From assembly GCF_010093535.1 (NCBI RefSeq), contig NW_022985164.1:2084287-2148286 (forward strand): a stretch of DNA of 64,000 nt. Direction: 5' to 3'. The notes under the pieces were generated by a model that was not told the DNA's origin, ran no database searches, and was given only the letters and a program-made list of their open reading frames with translations. Within the stretch, counting starts at the first letter, position 1, and each line of letters starts with the position of its first letter. The translations under genes were made by a program, and so were the position numbers. The DNA comes from Lindgomyces ingoldianus (lineage: Eukaryota; Ascomycota; Dothideomycetes; Pleosporales; Lindgomycetaceae). Below, one piece after another: positions 10,760 through 21,228 of the stretch.

Positions 10760-13700
10760 TGTAGCACAGTACGAGCCTCCGTATAGCAATTGGAAGATTG
10801 CGGATGAAGTATACTGTTGGATTCTGTGATCAAGGTAAGATGATGTAACGGCTGACAGTGGGGTATGAATTCCCCACTTCAGGGATTAGGTAAGCCGACG
10901 TTTCTGTCGTCTACATACACACTGCACATCTAGAATCACAACAGAACATAGTAAGGAGCTTTTGTTTAAGATCCTAGGTTTATCAAGTGATTTATGACGC
11001 TGGCCTGCCCTGTTACTGTCCCGTGCAAAGCGCTAACATTTTGTACAGGGCTTTACCGAGTAAAGTATATATGCTCCTACCATTGTTTCTCAATAATGCA
11101 AAAACTAACTTCCGCCCTGCTGTAATGTAATACCCAATGTTCTTGTGTGGGACTTTGGGGTTAGCCAGCAAATGGCGAGAGAATGAAGCTGGGCACCATT
11201 CGCTTGGACTAAGCCTGCCGTCTGCATCTAAATAGTTCTAAGTCTTGGTAACGGGATTCAAAGCCGAATGCTTGAACTAAGGGGTTTCGACTTAATCCAT
11301 CGTTATGCAGAGTCGCCTTGACATGACCTTGACAAATTTTAGCGGGAACAATTGTAGTATTGCCTAATGTACGCGTTTTCTTACCCACTGACACTTCCCC
11401 TAACTGCCAATGCAGAACACTTCGAAAGGCTGGCGTTCTCGCTCTAGCATGCTTAAGGCTTTTCTCGCCAAACCCTTCATTACATATCTTAGGCAAAGAC
11501 CGCTTGCGTCAACCTAATCTAAAAGTTAACTTAATGTGAACTTAAGTTGTAGCTCAAGACATTGTAAAGTTGAAGAGGACCCGCGCTCGACGGGAAGGCA
11601 ACACGGTTCGCGCCTTTACCGTCGTATTCTCCTTCCTGTTTGAAGCTGTAGGAAGGAAGGCCGGGAAAGAGATATAGGACCTGGCTGGATATGAATGAAA
11701 TCCTGCAGTAGGGCGTAGCTCCCACTTTGCAGTACAGGCTTCACCCAGCAAGAGTCGCAGCATAACCCTCTTCAGACCATAGTCAGCCTTGAGAACAGAT
11801 CGCTTTTCTGGGCCTTTGCCATATAAATAATAACGGACCCCCATGGGGCACTTATAATCTCCTATGAGTTAGGTTTTGATGTTTCCTCTCGTGTGCCAAC
11901 TGACCTTTCACCAACTGATACTTCTAGCGCTAGGGAATAGAGGCCTTGCCGGCTCAGAGCAACGCTATTTCCTAGATACTTGAAAAGGTTTCCGAGACCT
12001 TGAAGGCATGGGCTTCCTAGGCGCGAACCCCGAAGGACAAAATCTGGAAGCTTCGTGAAAAGCCTCCTAGATAGATCGCAACCATCCGTCGTGGCTACTC
12101 TAGAGGGAATGTCCGGGGAACCGCCCTTGAGCACTCAATTCCCAAAAGCTAGCTCTTCAGCCAAATTCCTCGTGCAAAACCTCTATCGCTCTAACGACTC
12201 GAGGGTAGAGAGGGCTCCGATCTCGCAGGACAAGTCTTGTGGTAAGAATAATAAAAAATGAATCTAGGCCTCTCTACTCACCCCATCTTTCTTGCTAGAG
12301 ATTCGCCCTCAGCCAGTCGAGATTGGCACTACCTCGCCTCGGTCGCGTATCCAAGTTGTGTTCCGAATAGTGTCTCCAGCCACTCGCGTACGGAGTATTG
12401 TCCCGGCTCTCTCAACCCACGATCAGCATAGTGTTCAACTTGGAGGAGGCAAACTCATCCTCGCCTGACCAACCCCAAACAATGGATGGTCCCTTGTCGG
12501 GCGCAATAACCCTTCCGGTTCGCCCGCCATTGCCCTTCATGGAATGTGGTGAACGAGAGTTCTGCATTGGTCGGCGTTCGGCGTCCACCCATGACTCCAT
12601 TCGAGGCAGAAAGTGCTATTTCGAACTACGATTGGCTCGTTATGAATCCTGCTCATCGAACTGGAGTCCTGCTTTCATCCAACTAGTTTTCCACCATCAT
12701 GACTCCATTGGAGAGAAAGTACTCTTACAATCTATGATTGGCTCGTCATCATCTCGCACTACGCCTCCACCAACGCCATCGAGTAAGGGGCTGTTCACAG
12801 CCTGTGAAGCAAGTGCCTTAACAACGCCGGATGTAAGTAGGAATTCGGGAAAGCAGGAACCTGCGGCCTCCCGTGCCGTCGCTTCAGTTTCTAGACAATA
12901 CGCTGGAGGCTGAAACCAGATGAGACTGGACATTCACGCCTCGCTTCTTTCGTTGCCGGAAGGGGGCAGGTGGGCTCGCGAGGCAAGCCAATAATGCCGC
13001 AAGGAGACCCGATAACGATAAGGAACCCAGCATTAGCCCCAGACCTTCCCCTCCACCAACATTCACCTGCAGCTAACGTCCGCCATCACTCGCTGTCATC
13101 CGACTAGAGAGTTTTCAGTATCGTCATTATCCGTGCCCAGGATCGTCCCGCCCCGGCCCGCACAGCTTCTGCGCAGAACAGGTGCCACGTTGCAGTGCGC
13201 AGGTACGCACTGAAATGGCACAAACGGGGCATAATTCCGTCTCAAAAGGGCCAGTTCCTTCCTATAAGAACTGGGCGTCGCGCTCACAGCTTTCTTCGAA
13301 AAGTTTGCACATCTTTCTGTCTCAGCAAAGCCCTGCGGTGCGCCGGAAAGATGAGTCGATCAGCTGAAGGCCATAAGTGGTCACATGGGCCTGTAAGCCA
13401 CCCCTCCGTGAACTTACGAATCAGTTGCATTCCCACACACCACTAGGTAGGCTACCGCTTGATTGGACAGGGCATCCACAATACAAGGTACTTTGTATGA
13501 ATCCTTTCTTGTTTTAGCTCGTCGCCATGCAGTCGCATTGCTTTATTGGAGGTCGGCTTCACGCCGCCGGTGCAGCGCCCGCTGCCAGGCCATGCCGAAC
13601 CGTGGGCATGCGCTGCCCTCCCTATGAGATCATGCTGCCCTATCTGGTTTCTCTCTTTCCTCTTCTTATCTACTGATAACCCGTCTGCCTTGCTTGAAAC

Positions 13701-13874
13701 ACACTTTGCATTCCTTGCCTGAAGCTATTGGTTCGTCCTCGTGCATCTCCATAAGAAGCTCCCTGCAGCCGCCCGTAAGTGCGGAGTACCCGGCATCGCG
13801 GCGGCCGCCGATATTCGGTCTCACACATGAGAACAGTCACCACCTATCTGAACTCGCATTCTGAACGCAATACT
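10760..13874. other. Gene-poor 3.1 kb stretch
   Basis: Many short overlapping open frames on both strands (for example 11209-11496, 11862-12134 and 12398-12913) lack recognisable domains and contradict each other. It may hold eroded transposon or gene sequence, but no family could be named. A pair of imperfect direct repeats is listed separately. The last few hundred bases should contain the promoter and CT-rich leader (around 13650) of the next gene. Confidence 0.4.
12589..12750 (+). repeat. Imperfect direct repeat pair with ATTGG (reverse CCAAT) cores
   Basis: Two copies of about 52 bp begin at about 12589 and 12698, spaced 109 bp apart. Both start CATGACTCCATT, share GA-rich middles (GCAGAAAGTGCT and GAGAAAGTACTC) and end with the identical GATTGGCTCGT. 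ATTGG is the reverse complement of CCAAT. Seen directly; a role as paired regulatory elements or a diverged duplication is a guess. Confidence 0.5.
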
Positions 13875-13921
13875 CCAGCGCATAGCGATCCGAGACCTGT
13901 TCCAGGATCGCTATGTGCTGG
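13875..13921 (+). promoter_or_regulatory. Strong RNA hairpin covering the start codon of the Arg-rich ORF
   Basis: Bases 13875-13891 pair with 13905-13921 to form a 17-bp stem with a single G.U pair and a 13-nt loop. The ATG at 13913-13915 lies in the 3' arm. Such a stem would impede scanning ribosomes; it could be a translational switch, or it may mean this ATG is not the real start. Confidence 0.6.
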
Positions 13922-14905
13922 TGTTTCTCCTTTGGCCTTTCTAGTACCAAAAAGCGCAAAAGTACGTCGTCGGGGGAGAAGAAGAGACGGGAGAAGCCGG
14001 CTGGTGATCCGCTTCACGGAAATGGAGTCGCGGTCGTCACAGAAGTTCAGGAGAAGCGCAGATCCAAGGGATCAACTCAGAAGAGAAGGTCCCGGGAAAC
14101 AGTATCAACGCGCTCGCCCCGGAGGGAGAGGGAAGAGCATCGACCGCGCTACGAGTATCAGTACAACGATGTGTACAGGACTGGGGACCAGTACAGACCG
14201 TCGCTGAATGTTCAAGTCCCCAGCATGTGGCAGCGCCCCGTGGACCCAGAGAGCACGAATTCTTCCCAGGAGATGCTCCTAAACCCGCGCCCTCACCGGA
14301 GTCCGCATCACAGACAGAGGCACCCAAAGCGTACGTCGCAAACGACTTTGCGGGGTCGCGGCGCAAAGCGCGACCCTCCTCGTCATTCCAAATCTAAGAG
14401 AAATCTACGGCAAGAGGCTCCACGACAGGGGTGGTCATTCTTCTCTCCACCTCCACCCAAGACTACTTCAAGACGGGACCATCATTATACTGCTCTTGAA
14501 TCCTCCCCGCGCAGCCACCGATCTCCCCGACACCACCCCAGCCAACAGTATCAAGAGATTCCCGAGTCTTCTCAAGCTCAAAATCGTCCTCATCGCTCGC
14601 GTCAGTACCAGCGCCAGGCTCCGTCGACTCGCCAAGCCCGCTCTCGAACCCCGAACACGGCCGCCCGCCGCACGCCAGACAGGAGATTCGCAGTCCTTGC
14701 CGCAACAAACCAAGCCCTTGAAGACCTGCGCCGCGAAGCATTCGCGCAACCCTCGCCACCGCCTCGACGAGAGCGCTTGCAACGTTACCAGGGGGTAACA
14801 CTACCCACCTCATCCATTCCTTTCAACTGGGACTGTGTGAGTAGTTCGCAGACGTCAGCCGGCTATGGAGAGTCAAGTACGAGGCACAGGCGAAGAGGGC
14901 GGTGA
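13913..14905 (+). CDS. Arg/Pro/His-rich hypothetical protein
   Basis: A single open frame of 330 aa. It begins MCWCFSFGLSSTKKRKSTSS, a Cys-containing tip followed by a basic stretch, which could suit palmitoylation plus lysine/arginine membrane contact, although no Gly2 myristoylation signal is present. The rest is low complexity: RSPRRERE, HRSPHHRQRHP, SPPPPKTTSRRDHH and repeated Q-Y and R-S-R patterns. Only about residues 262-279 (DRRFAVLAATNQALEDLRRE) look like an ordered helix. No known domain was recognised. Overlapping frames on both strands are open too, as expected for GC-rich low-complexity DNA; this frame is preferred for its length and clean C terminus. The start codon is buried in a hairpin, so the true N terminus could differ. 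Confidence 0.5.
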   Translation: MCWCFSFGLSSTKKRKSTSSGEKKRREKPAGDPLHGNGVAVVTEVQEKRRSKGSTQKRRSRETVSTRSPRREREEHRPRYEYQYNDVYRTGDQYRPSLNVQVPSMWQRPVDPESTNSSQEMLLNPRPHRSPHHRQRHPKRTSQTTLRGRGAKRDPPRHSKSKRNLRQEAPRQGWSFFSPPPPKTTSRRDHHYTALESSPRSHRSPRHHPSQQYQEIPESSQAQNRPHRSRQYQRQAPSTRQARSRTPNTAARRTPDRRFAVLAATNQALEDLRREAFAQPSPPPRRERLQRYQGVTLPTSSIPFNWDCVSSSQTSAGYGESSTRHRRRGR

Positions 14906-15507
14906 TCTGAGGCTGTATTGATATTGGTGGCCTGGTCCTCAACCGGCAATTGTGCTTCCATGAGCTTATTGTCACGTGCACAACCGCCGAATGCAGGATG
15001 TGGCTGTCTGCTAGGGCTGAGACCTGCATTCAGGTTATTGCATTAAGGTTTCTCTCGTTCCTTGCATCTTGGACCTTGTCAAGGCATTATCTCTCATACT
15101 TTCATTGGTTGGACACCCGCATATTGTTTTGCGTCGTTTGTTTGGCATCATCTCGTCTTCACACTCGACTGATTGGATACCCCCTGCATTAATATTCATA
15201 CTACCACTTATACACATATGACGGCGCGCAATGGAGTTTGAAGAGGGCCAGAGTTGGCATTTGGGATTTCATTTTGGAAGCATTGTCAGGGAATTGAAAG
15301 AGGTCCGGTCGGGTAACTTCTGAAGTACTTTGCAATAGTTGCTCCCGCCTTAAATTCCTTGCTACCTTCGTTCATTCCATGCTACCTACCTGTAGGAAAA
15401 GAGGACGTAGTCTACGTATTTCCTGAGTCAAACTGCAAGAAGCCTCCGATGTTCGCCAACAGCATCTTGTCTTCCCGCGAGCATCGAGCGAAATCAAAAT
15501 GTCTCAA
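14906..15507. other. Intergenic, convergent 3' ends
   Basis: Lies between the 3' ends of the Arg-rich gene (+) and the first F-box-like gene (-). Nothing recognised. Confidence 0.4.
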
Positions 15508-16383
15508 CTACGAGAGTAAACAATCCCATGGGCTCAATGTCGAGATTGCAGCTGTGTTTGAGTGTGGTGAACTTTGTGCTTGAATTTCGCGTTCCTTCCC
15601 CCAGTTTTTGAGGTCCAGGTCGCGGAGACCCGCCACGACCTCTTCACTCAAATTCTGCATTACGACAACGTTGATCTTTAGAACTCTTCTTTGACTCCAC
15701 TCCCCAGTAGCTCCATCCCAGCTCACCAGGAATTCGACAAATGCACGGTCATCGTCCCTCGACGGCTCAAATGGGAAAAAGGACACTATTTGCCTCTGAA
15801 CCCGGATATTCAAGTTGGGATGGAGCTGTTCCAGTTTTTCCTCCCATTGATTCTCCGACCTCAGGCAAAGGTCTTCGAATACCTTTGCTTCCGCCTTAAA
15901 GCGACGTGAGAAGTAGATCGTAATATCTTGAAGTTTGGCCAGCGCCGGAGCAAGGCCGATCTGTACAGATTGCTCCATAACCCAGTGGGCATGAGCAGTA
16001 GTTGCGGCCGTGAAGTAATATAGGCTTTCTTCTCTAACCGATTTAGGGGTACGCATGACCAATGCTAGGGATTTGATGCAATTCAGCTTCTCTTCTGACA
16101 TACAAGTTCCTTCGAGAAGTCGACAGATATTAGAAGATTCCTGGTGGAGGGTGAGGAATCTTGTGTGGCTGAAGGCGAGTAGGTTGGCTTCTTTGTAAAC
16201 TTGTCGGCATGTGAGGAGGAGGGAGAGGTTGTTGACGACGGAGTTTAGGGGATACCCATTGGACTTCCAGGTCTGCGAGGAGAGACTGTTTAGGTGGACA
16301 TGAGAGGAAAATACCAGGACGTAGATTTGATTCCGAACCTCGGCTGGGAGGGAAAGGAAGGGAGAAGTGAGGACGGAAGACAT
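15508..16383 (-). CDS. F-box-like / DUF7730-type protein, paralog A
   Basis: A single exon of 291 aa. The N terminus reads FLSLPAEVRNQIYVLVF, the LPxE(L/V)RNxIY motif that opens the fungal DUF7730/2EXR F-box-like families. LSLLLTCRQVYKEANLLAFS follows at about residues 54-73, the second conserved helix pair (CRQVxxEA). LNCIKSLALVMRT matches a segment in paralog B. The C-terminal half is variable. These proteins form very large, rapidly evolving families in filamentous ascomycetes and are thought to act as substrate receptors or decoys, but function is unproven for most. The gene is divergent from paralog B, which starts 251 bp away. Confidence 0.8.
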   Translation of the reverse strand: MSSVLTSPFLSLPAEVRNQIYVLVFSSHVHLNSLSSQTWKSNGYPLNSVVNNLSLLLTCRQVYKEANLLAFSHTRFLTLHQESSNICRLLEGTCMSEEKLNCIKSLALVMRTPKSVREESLYYFTAATTAHAHWVMEQSVQIGLAPALAKLQDITIYFSRRFKAEAKVFEDLCLRSENQWEEKLEQLHPNLNIRVQRQIVSFFPFEPSRDDDRAFVEFLVSWDGATGEWSQRRVLKINVVVMQNLSEEVVAGLRDLDLKNWGKEREIQAQSSPHSNTAAISTLSPWDCLLS

Positions 16384-16634
16384 TGGGTGTTGACAAAATG
16401 GTTTGGGGTTGGATTGTAGATGGCATTAAGGATGAAATCGTGGTGGGGTAAGTAGAACGAGAGTTGGGTCGAATCCTGCGCTAGTCAATATCAAGATTAG
16501 CGTCGTGCCCTCTGACTAAGTTGTGCTTTTTCAGGCATCAACGCGCACTTCACCTCAAAGGCTCTCAGCCCAACATCTCTTCACGTCGTATTTCCTCCCC
16601 CCGCAAATTATACCCCAGAGCGTGCCTATCTGCC
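16384..16634. promoter_or_regulatory. Shared divergent promoter of the two F-box-like paralogs
   Basis: This 251-bp interval separates the two outward-facing start codons (16383 on - and 16635 on +). No clear TATA element was picked out. Co-regulation is an inference from spacing. Confidence 0.4.
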
Positions 16635-17378
16635 ATGACACACTCTCATTTCCTATCCCTCCCGGCCGAACTAAGAAATGCCATCTATGTCTTCGTTTTT
16701 CCAACTCACGATCACCTGAAGAGATTAAATGACGCTGAAGCCGAGCAAAGAGATGTGCTCGATGTCTCAGGGCCCCGAGCCTTTCGCTGTGCAGGAAGGG
16801 ACCTTGCGCTCCTGCTCGTCTGTCGCCAGGTGTATTCCGAAGCGCATGTTCTCGCCTTCAGCCTCACTAAGTTCTTAGTGCTTCATGAATCTGCAGAAAC
16901 AACTCGTCAGGCGCTCATCTTTGCTAAATTTCCCACCGAAAAGCTCTCTTGCATCAAGTCCCTGACTAAAATCGTCCACACACCCTTTTTCTATTCTGAA
17001 GAGCTCCTTCTCTCGATCGTTCAAATGGCCCTTATACCAGAGCTAAATTCGCTTGAGGAGGCTACGCTCTTCTGCTCGCGTCCTCAAAGCTGTCGGTTAC
17101 ACCCTAGTCGCGGATATACTTTCTTCAAGAGTGATTATTACGAAAAGTGGTTTGCAAAGTATGCCTTAGCGCCTAAGGGTGATTTCAGGGTCACCGCAAG
17201 GGTGTTCAAGGACGCAGAGGATAAAATTGGTAGGAGGGTTGGGAGAGGAAGACCTATGACAAGACAGGAACATTGCGTAGAATGGTCTGTGACGTGGAAG
17301 GAGCCGACTGAAAGCGGAGAAAGAGAACGGAAGTTGACCATAAGATTGATAGAGAGGATGAGATATGATGCTGAGTGA
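16635..17378 (+). CDS. F-box-like / DUF7730-type protein, paralog B
   Basis: A single exon of 247 aa from the ATG at 16635. The frame is open upstream to 16521, but the ATG directly before HFLSLPAELRNAIYVFVF matches the start position of paralog A. RDLALLLVCRQVYSEAHVLA is the conserved second segment, followed by FSLTKFLVLHES and KLSCIKSLTKIVHTP, which align with paralog A. The C-terminal part contains EWSVTWKEP, comparable to EFLVSWDGA in paralog A, so the two proteins are related along their whole length. The substrate-binding region is diverged. No signal peptide or membrane segment. Function beyond the family assignment is unknown. Confidence 0.78.
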   Translation: MTHSHFLSLPAELRNAIYVFVFPTHDHLKRLNDAEAEQRDVLDVSGPRAFRCAGRDLALLLVCRQVYSEAHVLAFSLTKFLVLHESAETTRQALIFAKFPTEKLSCIKSLTKIVHTPFFYSEELLLSIVQMALIPELNSLEEATLFCSRPQSCRLHPSRGYTFFKSDYYEKWFAKYALAPKGDFRVTARVFKDAEDKIGRRVGRGRPMTRQEHCVEWSVTWKEPTESGERERKLTIRLIERMRYDAE

Positions 17379-18047
17379 CTGCGAGGAAATCATCTTTGAG
17401 GGTAGTATTCCCCGATATTCGAGTTAATTCCGAGTTAAGGCAAAGATACGAATCTCTGAGACTCTTCGCTGACACCTCTTCGGTTCTTGGTCGAGAGAGG
17501 CGGAGATGCCCTACAGACAACAACTATGAAGACAAGAGAATCGCAACAGTTGGACATGCCACGGGCTATTTAAAGGCTAGCTTGCTGCTGCGGTACAACA
17601 CTTAGAAACCATACTGTTAGTGACAATATGGCACAGAGTATGCTAAGTTCAGAGTTACATAGGAGAAGACTGCCGTGCCTATTACTGGCTCCAGGGGGCT
17701 CTTGAGGAAGGTACCTTCAACAAGAAGAAAAGCGGAGTGGTTGTAGCCATACTTTTGGAAGCCACGTCTTTCTCACGCTTGTGCTTAATAAGACATTCCG
17801 GACTTTGTGATTCATAGAAGGATTTGCCATGAAACACCTTCAATGCGCGTCAATTTTTGTATGCCAGTGTCACCAATCCATGAACTTAGAGTCGTTACCT
17901 GCATTCAGTAAGGGCATATTTGCTCCGCAGCGCCAATCTATACAAGTTTCTCTGTGCACTTCTCTTCCATCTCACCAACAACTCCAGTTAGAGTGTCCAT
18001 ATCTCCTCCCTGTTTGCAACCAATCAAGAAGCTCTTCACTAGACAAT
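17379..18047. other. Intergenic between paralog B and its dead relative
   Basis: No gene recognised. The open frame from 17829 only becomes meaningful at its 3' end, where the third paralog begins. Confidence 0.4.
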
Positions 18048-18321
18048 ATGAGTCTTGAACCGGGTTTGCTGCGCCTACCTACTAAACCAAGGAACACGAT
18101 CCACCCTCGTTTTCTTTTCGTATGACCATCCCCGAGCCGACAGGAGCGGATGATGCAGATAAAAAAAATCACCTTGAATAACCCCACTTCTCCTTGTATG
18201 TCGAGAAGTCTATTTAGAAGCTCACATCTCCGCATTCAGTCTCACAAACTTCCTCATACTCTCCAAGGCACCCAGGAAACCCACTGAACGCTACTTTCCA
18301 GAAACCTCTCCGCTGAGATAA
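18048..18321 (+). pseudogene. Third F-box-like / DUF7730 paralog, broken remnant
   Basis: At 18048-18122 MSLEPGLLRLPTKPRNTIHP is a corrupted LPAELRN-IY start and ends at a TGA. In another frame at 18181-18321 PLLLVCREVYLEAHISAFSL is followed by TNFLILSKAPRKPTERYF, closely matching paralog B (LLLVCRQVYSEAHVLAFSL then TKFLVL). The frame change and the internal stop, followed by an early TAA at 18319, show it is dead. It lies in tandem downstream of paralog B, so it is probably a local duplicate. Confidence 0.72.
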
Positions 18322-19073
18322 AATGTTGCATTAATTCCATTACCATACCCACAGGAATAATTCTAGAGTAGACATCGTTTGTGGATACATTGCTCGTTCT
18401 GATGGTCCAGGCGGCACGCCGCAACTATGCGGTATCCAGGATATCACGATACTAGGTCGCTGCGATAAATACGTAGAGCTCTACACCTTCTGTATGCTTT
18501 GCTCACCTGATCACTATATGTACATTTTGAACGGGAAGCATAAGGTATCCGAACCGGCGACATTTCGGCTTGGCAGAAGGATATTTTGTGCGGTGAAGAT
18601 AAGACAGGTAAATATATGTCAAACCATTATCGATCGCGCAGCATTAGAAGCAAATTAGGCGCTAACGAACAAAAGGAAGATCGTGTGGGTGGCTAGTCAT
18701 AGGAAAGAGTATATATTAAAGAGAAAGAAAGGGAATGGAAACTCATCGTCAGGACTCGAGTGCTATGTCCTCCTTCAGACACCCTATGTGAGATGAATGA
18801 AAACTGTTCGACCGCCTCTTGGTTTGCCTTGCTATCCTAAGACAAATTTAGCTAAGTGTGACGCGTGGTATTGCTCCACAGAATCCACTGCACAGCGGGC
18901 ACCATCGCGGTGACTTATGTAAAAGGTAGAGTCATACATATAGGATAAAGTAGGAAACGGGGAAAGGTGTGGTGTATATGCACGGCTATAACATAGGCTC
19001 ACTTATCTACTCATAAAATGAGCTGCTATAGATCTTATTGCAGCTTGGTCTTGGAATGAGACGATATTCTCCC
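18322..19073. other. Intergenic, nothing recognised
   Basis: AT-rich 752 bp between the F-box-like remnant and the 3' end of the Rds1-like gene. No domain, RNA gene or repeat was seen. Confidence 0.4.
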
Positions 19074-20103
19074 TCACATTATCCCATTAGCTCCCGAAAC
19101 CTCCACGATCGCCGGTCCCGCAATAACACAATCATCAGTCATACACCCCTTCTTTCCGGTAATCAGCACATAACTCTGCCCATGAAAACCTGAAGGTACC
19201 GTGGTTTTGAACATGTCATTATTCCCAGTCAACGTCGCCGGAGTGAATGTTGGCCCTGTTACGCTGATCCACGCTGCATACCAGTTGACGTGTTCCGAGT
19301 TGGATGGTAGGCGTAAAGTAGATCCTTTGGTATCGAGCACAATTGTCGAGTTCGTCGTCACATTCGTGATCGAAGCTTCGAGGGCAAGCATTGGAAAGGC
19401 TTTTACCGGTAACTTTCCATTACCTTCTGGGCAGCTGGTGATGAATGGTGCTGCAAGGGTATACACTTCGTTGAAGCCCAACGGGGCATCAAAGGCCTGC
19501 GGGAATGACGACTGTTTTTGTGCCGCACGCAGGTATGAAGAATGTCGCGATTCGATGGTTAAGATGGAGCCGGCAGCAGTAAGGTAGTCTTTGTTCACTA
19601 TAGAGGCTGCGGCGCCAAGATACGCGGAAACACCAACACCCTCGAGGATAGATGCTGTGGCAATGAAGGATGCAACAGATGTTACCCCGAAAGAGTACGT
19701 GCACTCTGCGACTGGTGTCGCGTTGGCAGCTGAAGGTTGTAAGCTAGAGTCATTTAACTTACAGGTTTGACCTACCTTTGAGAGCGCTAGTAAGGAAAGA
19801 GACGTGAGTCGTTTCATCGTATGAGACTTCTTTGAGGTTGTCGTAGAAAGTCTCATTGAAGCCAGCTTCCATGAAGTGTTGCAAGGTGAAGTTGGCGAGA
19901 CCCTCACGGTAGAACTTGTCCTCTTCACCATGTCAATACGAGAGCATAGAAAAGAGATGGAAGGTATCAGACTTACCAAGATGCTCAAGGGCTAGAGCAT
20001 ATTGGAGGATGTCGACATCGGCGATGGCAGGCTTGTAAGGCGTGGGATGAGCGAAGGAAATGCTGGCTGTTGCCAGGAAAAGGGAATATGTGGTAAAGAG
20101 CAT
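19074..20103 (-). CDS. rds1: Rds1-like secreted ferritin-fold protein
   Basis: Exons 20103-19977, 19922-19776 and 19729-19074 on the - strand give 309 aa; introns are 54 and 46 bp. A signal peptide is visible (MLFTTYSLFLATASISFA). Next come DVDILQYALALEHLEDKFYR, FNETFYDNLKEVSYDETTHV, then SFLTSALKAANATPVAECTY and ATASILEGVGVSAYLGAAAS, the ferritin-like four-helix domain (PF13668) found in S. pombe Rds1 and related fungal proteins. ILTIESRHSSYLRAA is the last helix. A beta-rich C-terminal region follows and ends VEVSGANGIM. Family members respond to stress or nutrient state; metal binding is not shown for most, although the E and E-x-x-H positions are kept here. Probably secreted or wall-associated. 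The acceptor choices restore the conserved LEDKFYR and ALKAA joins. Confidence 0.88.
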
Positions 20104-21228
20104 CGTTTTTACTGTTGCTTAAAAAGAATTATCGAGTTGATTGTTCTAGCTGGCTGGAAGAGTGTCGCTGCATTTTTATATTCCATTCCTTCACATCGGG
20201 CGACTCCACCGCCATCTACTATCTGGAGAAGAAAATTTCGTCCGATGACCCTCTGTGTAGTGAAGATGTCGAACCATACGAGCCGGAGCCCCCAACATCC
20301 GTTGAATAATTCAAACCGCACTCATTCAGCACCATCATCACGGACAAGAGAGTACGAACCTCTCCCCTCTGAATTCCAAATCCGAACCCATCAGACCCCA
20401 AAAAGGAATTCGCAGGTGCATTTGCCGGCTTTCTGCATGCTGCCTGCAAAGCCTCAGCCTCAATGTTTCGAAACAAATAGTATCGGATATCTGGCTCTCC
20501 GAACGATTACGGGACTGCGCTGGAGCAGTGCAGATGTTCCTGATGGGGAGAAATGATGAGCAGGAGGCTTGTTAAGCGAGCCAATAAATGGACGTTTGCG
20601 ACAGGCGTAGATCTAAGGCCTTGTCTAGCGCAGGTTCGAAAGGCTGCTGTTCGGGAGTGAAACATTCCGGGGCGCACAAGAAGGAGAAGTAGGACCGAAA
20701 CAAACAGGTAGATTTCTGAAGTGTGCTTTCTACTGGACTTTATTTTTGACTTGCTGAATCATCTTGAGGGAGGAATATACAAAAAGCCATAACCAGTCCA
20801 TAGACAGAGCCCATATCAGGATTACTAAACCCACAGCTGAATCAGCTGATGCCTTTTCCAGCTTAGCACTTGCTGGTTTGCCAAAGAGGCTGCTATAGTG
20901 TCATTCTCGCCCAAAACGCAAACCTTTGCATACCCTTTCGAGCTCCCTGCCATCTTCCTCCATATTTCTATCACCTCCTCCCAACGTATCTTGCTGATCT
21001 TCCAATCTACCACCGTTCTCTTCCTCGTCAGCCAGCCCTTCTATCCGATCGTCTATCTTCAGCTCACTGTTCAATTTTACTATGGCAGTATAACCCGTTT
21101 ACGATGCGGAAAGGCCTTGGTACTAAGCCATAATCACCAGACGAATATTCCTATAATTCTAAGTCCCAGGAAGCTCACTTGCCACCTTGAGTCCATGAAC
21201 CCTAGGATGGGTCAACATACTGTGCAAG
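20104..21228. other. Intergenic, 1.1 kb
   Basis: The promoter of the Rds1-like gene lies at the left end. The + frame from 20898 overlaps the racemase relic and has no domain, so it was not called. Confidence 0.4.

Noticed and set aside
12055..12261. Possible retroelement fragment
   Set aside because: No reverse transcriptase, integrase or terminal repeat motifs could be seen in any frame nearby.
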